A stretch of 14,882 nt of DNA from an uncultured Bacteroidales bacterium (GTDB taxonomy: Bacteria; Bacteroidota; Bacteroidia; Bacteroidales; UBA932). The position numbers and the translations under genes are program-made. Within the stretch, counting starts at the first letter, position 1. Each line of letters begins with the position of its first letter. Below are positions 14,271-14,882 of the stretch, piece by piece. The stretch spans positions 1 through 14,882 of the forward strand of contig CAMOIZ010000015.1 of NCBI GenBank assembly GCA_946616385.1. Direction: 5' to 3'. The notes beneath the pieces were generated by a model that saw only the letters and a list, made by a program, of their open reading frames with translations, did not search any database and had not been told where the DNA came from.

Positions 14271-14882
14271 TGATAGCTTATAATCTCGAGAACATATTGA
14301 AGGAACTGCCATCAGGGGTCAAACTGGTGGCAGTTTCCAAATTCCACCCTTTCGAGGCCATTCTCGAGGCCTATTCCGAAGGGCAGAGAGCGTTCGGGGA
14401 AAGCCGTCCGCAGGAGTTCGCCTCCAAGGCGATGCAACTTCCGTTCGACATAGAGTGGCATTTCATAGGACATCTGCAGACGAACAAACTGAAACTTGTC
14501 CTGCCTTATGCCTATCTCGTTGAATCGATTGACACCGAACATCTGCTGGGTGCGGTGAATACCTGGGGTGAGAAGAACAACAAGACAACTTCCGTTCTGT
14601 TGGAAGTGCATATCGGTGCGGAGGAAACCAAGCAGGGCTTCGCTCCTTCCGAGGTCCTGGAACTGCTGAAGCGAACGGGGGAGTTTCCGTTCATCCGTTT
14701 CCGGGGCTTGATGGGCATGGCGTCGCATACCGATGACGAGCGTGCTATACGGGAGGATTTTGCATGCATCAAGTCTCTGTTCGACGAATGCAGGCGCGAG
14801 CATCCTGAACTTGAAGGCTTCGACCAACTTTCCATAGGCATGTCCGACGACTGGCGGATTGCCGTAGACTACGGTTGCACCG
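14270..14882 (+). CDS. PLP-binding homeostasis protein, YggS/PLPBP family (partial)
   Basis: The gene starts at the ATG overlapping the yidC stop (TAATG) and runs off the window after about 204 codons; most of the usual 220-235 residues are present. The PLP-binding lysine is K24 in LVAVSKFHP. Family motifs follow: the AFGESRPQE segment (usually FGENYVQE), EWHFIGHLQTNK near 64-75, RGLMGMAS near 143-150, and LSIGMSDDWRIAVDYGCT at the edge, matching the phosphate-binding SMGMSxD region. These cytoplasmic, catalytically silent alanine-racemase-like barrels carry and buffer pyridoxal phosphate and affect amino-acid balance. The third place in a DUF349-yidC operon shows no obvious functional link. 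The opposite-strand open frames here are chance. Confidence 0.94.
   Translation, partial: MIAYNLENILKELPSGVKLVAVSKFHPFEAILEAYSEGQRAFGESRPQEFASKAMQLPFDIEWHFIGHLQTNKLKLVLPYAYLVESIDTEHLLGAVNTWGEKNNKTTSVLLEVHIGAEETKQGFAPSEVLELLKRTGEFPFIRFRGLMGMASHTDDERAIREDFACIKSLFDECRREHPELEGFDQLSIGMSDDWRIAVDYGCT

Noticed and set aside
14312..14841. Two overlapping - strand open frames at the right edge
   Set aside because: The + strand frame starting at 14270 encodes a clear PLP-binding YggS-family protein through to the window end; the - strand frames are antisense to it.

Overview
This window looks like chromosomal core sequence from a member of the Bacteroidales (Bacteroidota). Near-consensus Bacteroidota -7 boxes (TAnnTTTG) precede nearly every transcription unit, there are no obvious Shine-Dalgarno sites, and the gene families are typical of the group: a DUF4954 protein, a multi-repeat DUF349 protein, a lone TPP-riboswitch TonB receptor and a WbpM-type sugar dehydratase. 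The family or genus cannot be fixed from sequence alone. I see no insertion sequence, prophage, CRISPR array, tRNA or rRNA.

Left part, + strand (55-4113): a Nudix-HD fusion protein is followed by a tightly coupled pair, a double-SIS sugar-phosphate enzyme and a 659-residue DUF4954 protein with hexapeptide-like repeats, 3 bp apart. A bidirectional terminator at 4119-4148 separates them from the convergent unit on the - strand. That unit reads leftward: RNase P RNA (6555-6205), then a 666-residue membrane-anchored UDP-sugar 4,6-dehydratase of the WbpM/CapD/PglF class (6147-4147).

Middle part, + strand (6595-9713): an exported glutaminyl-peptide cyclotransferase with an almost leaderless start is followed by its own promoter, a TPP riboswitch and a TonB-dependent receptor, very probably the outer-membrane thiamin importer. 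The 232-bp gap after the receptor is AT-rich. It contains a strong promoter and a strong hairpin about 105 nt apart with no gene between them, a candidate small RNA.

Right part: trmD on the - strand (10623-9946) is divergent from a + strand operon of a five-repeat DUF349 protein, yidC and a PLP-binding YggS-family protein cut by the window edge. Junctions of 3 bp and TAATG suggest translational coupling.

The window is mainly housekeeping: nucleotide clean-up, amino-sugar or envelope sugar metabolism, tRNA maturation and modification, thiamin uptake and membrane protein insertion. The most promising under-described items are the SIS-DUF4954 pair, the candidate small RNA, the Nudix-HD fusion and the possible switching partner downstream of the TPP aptamer.
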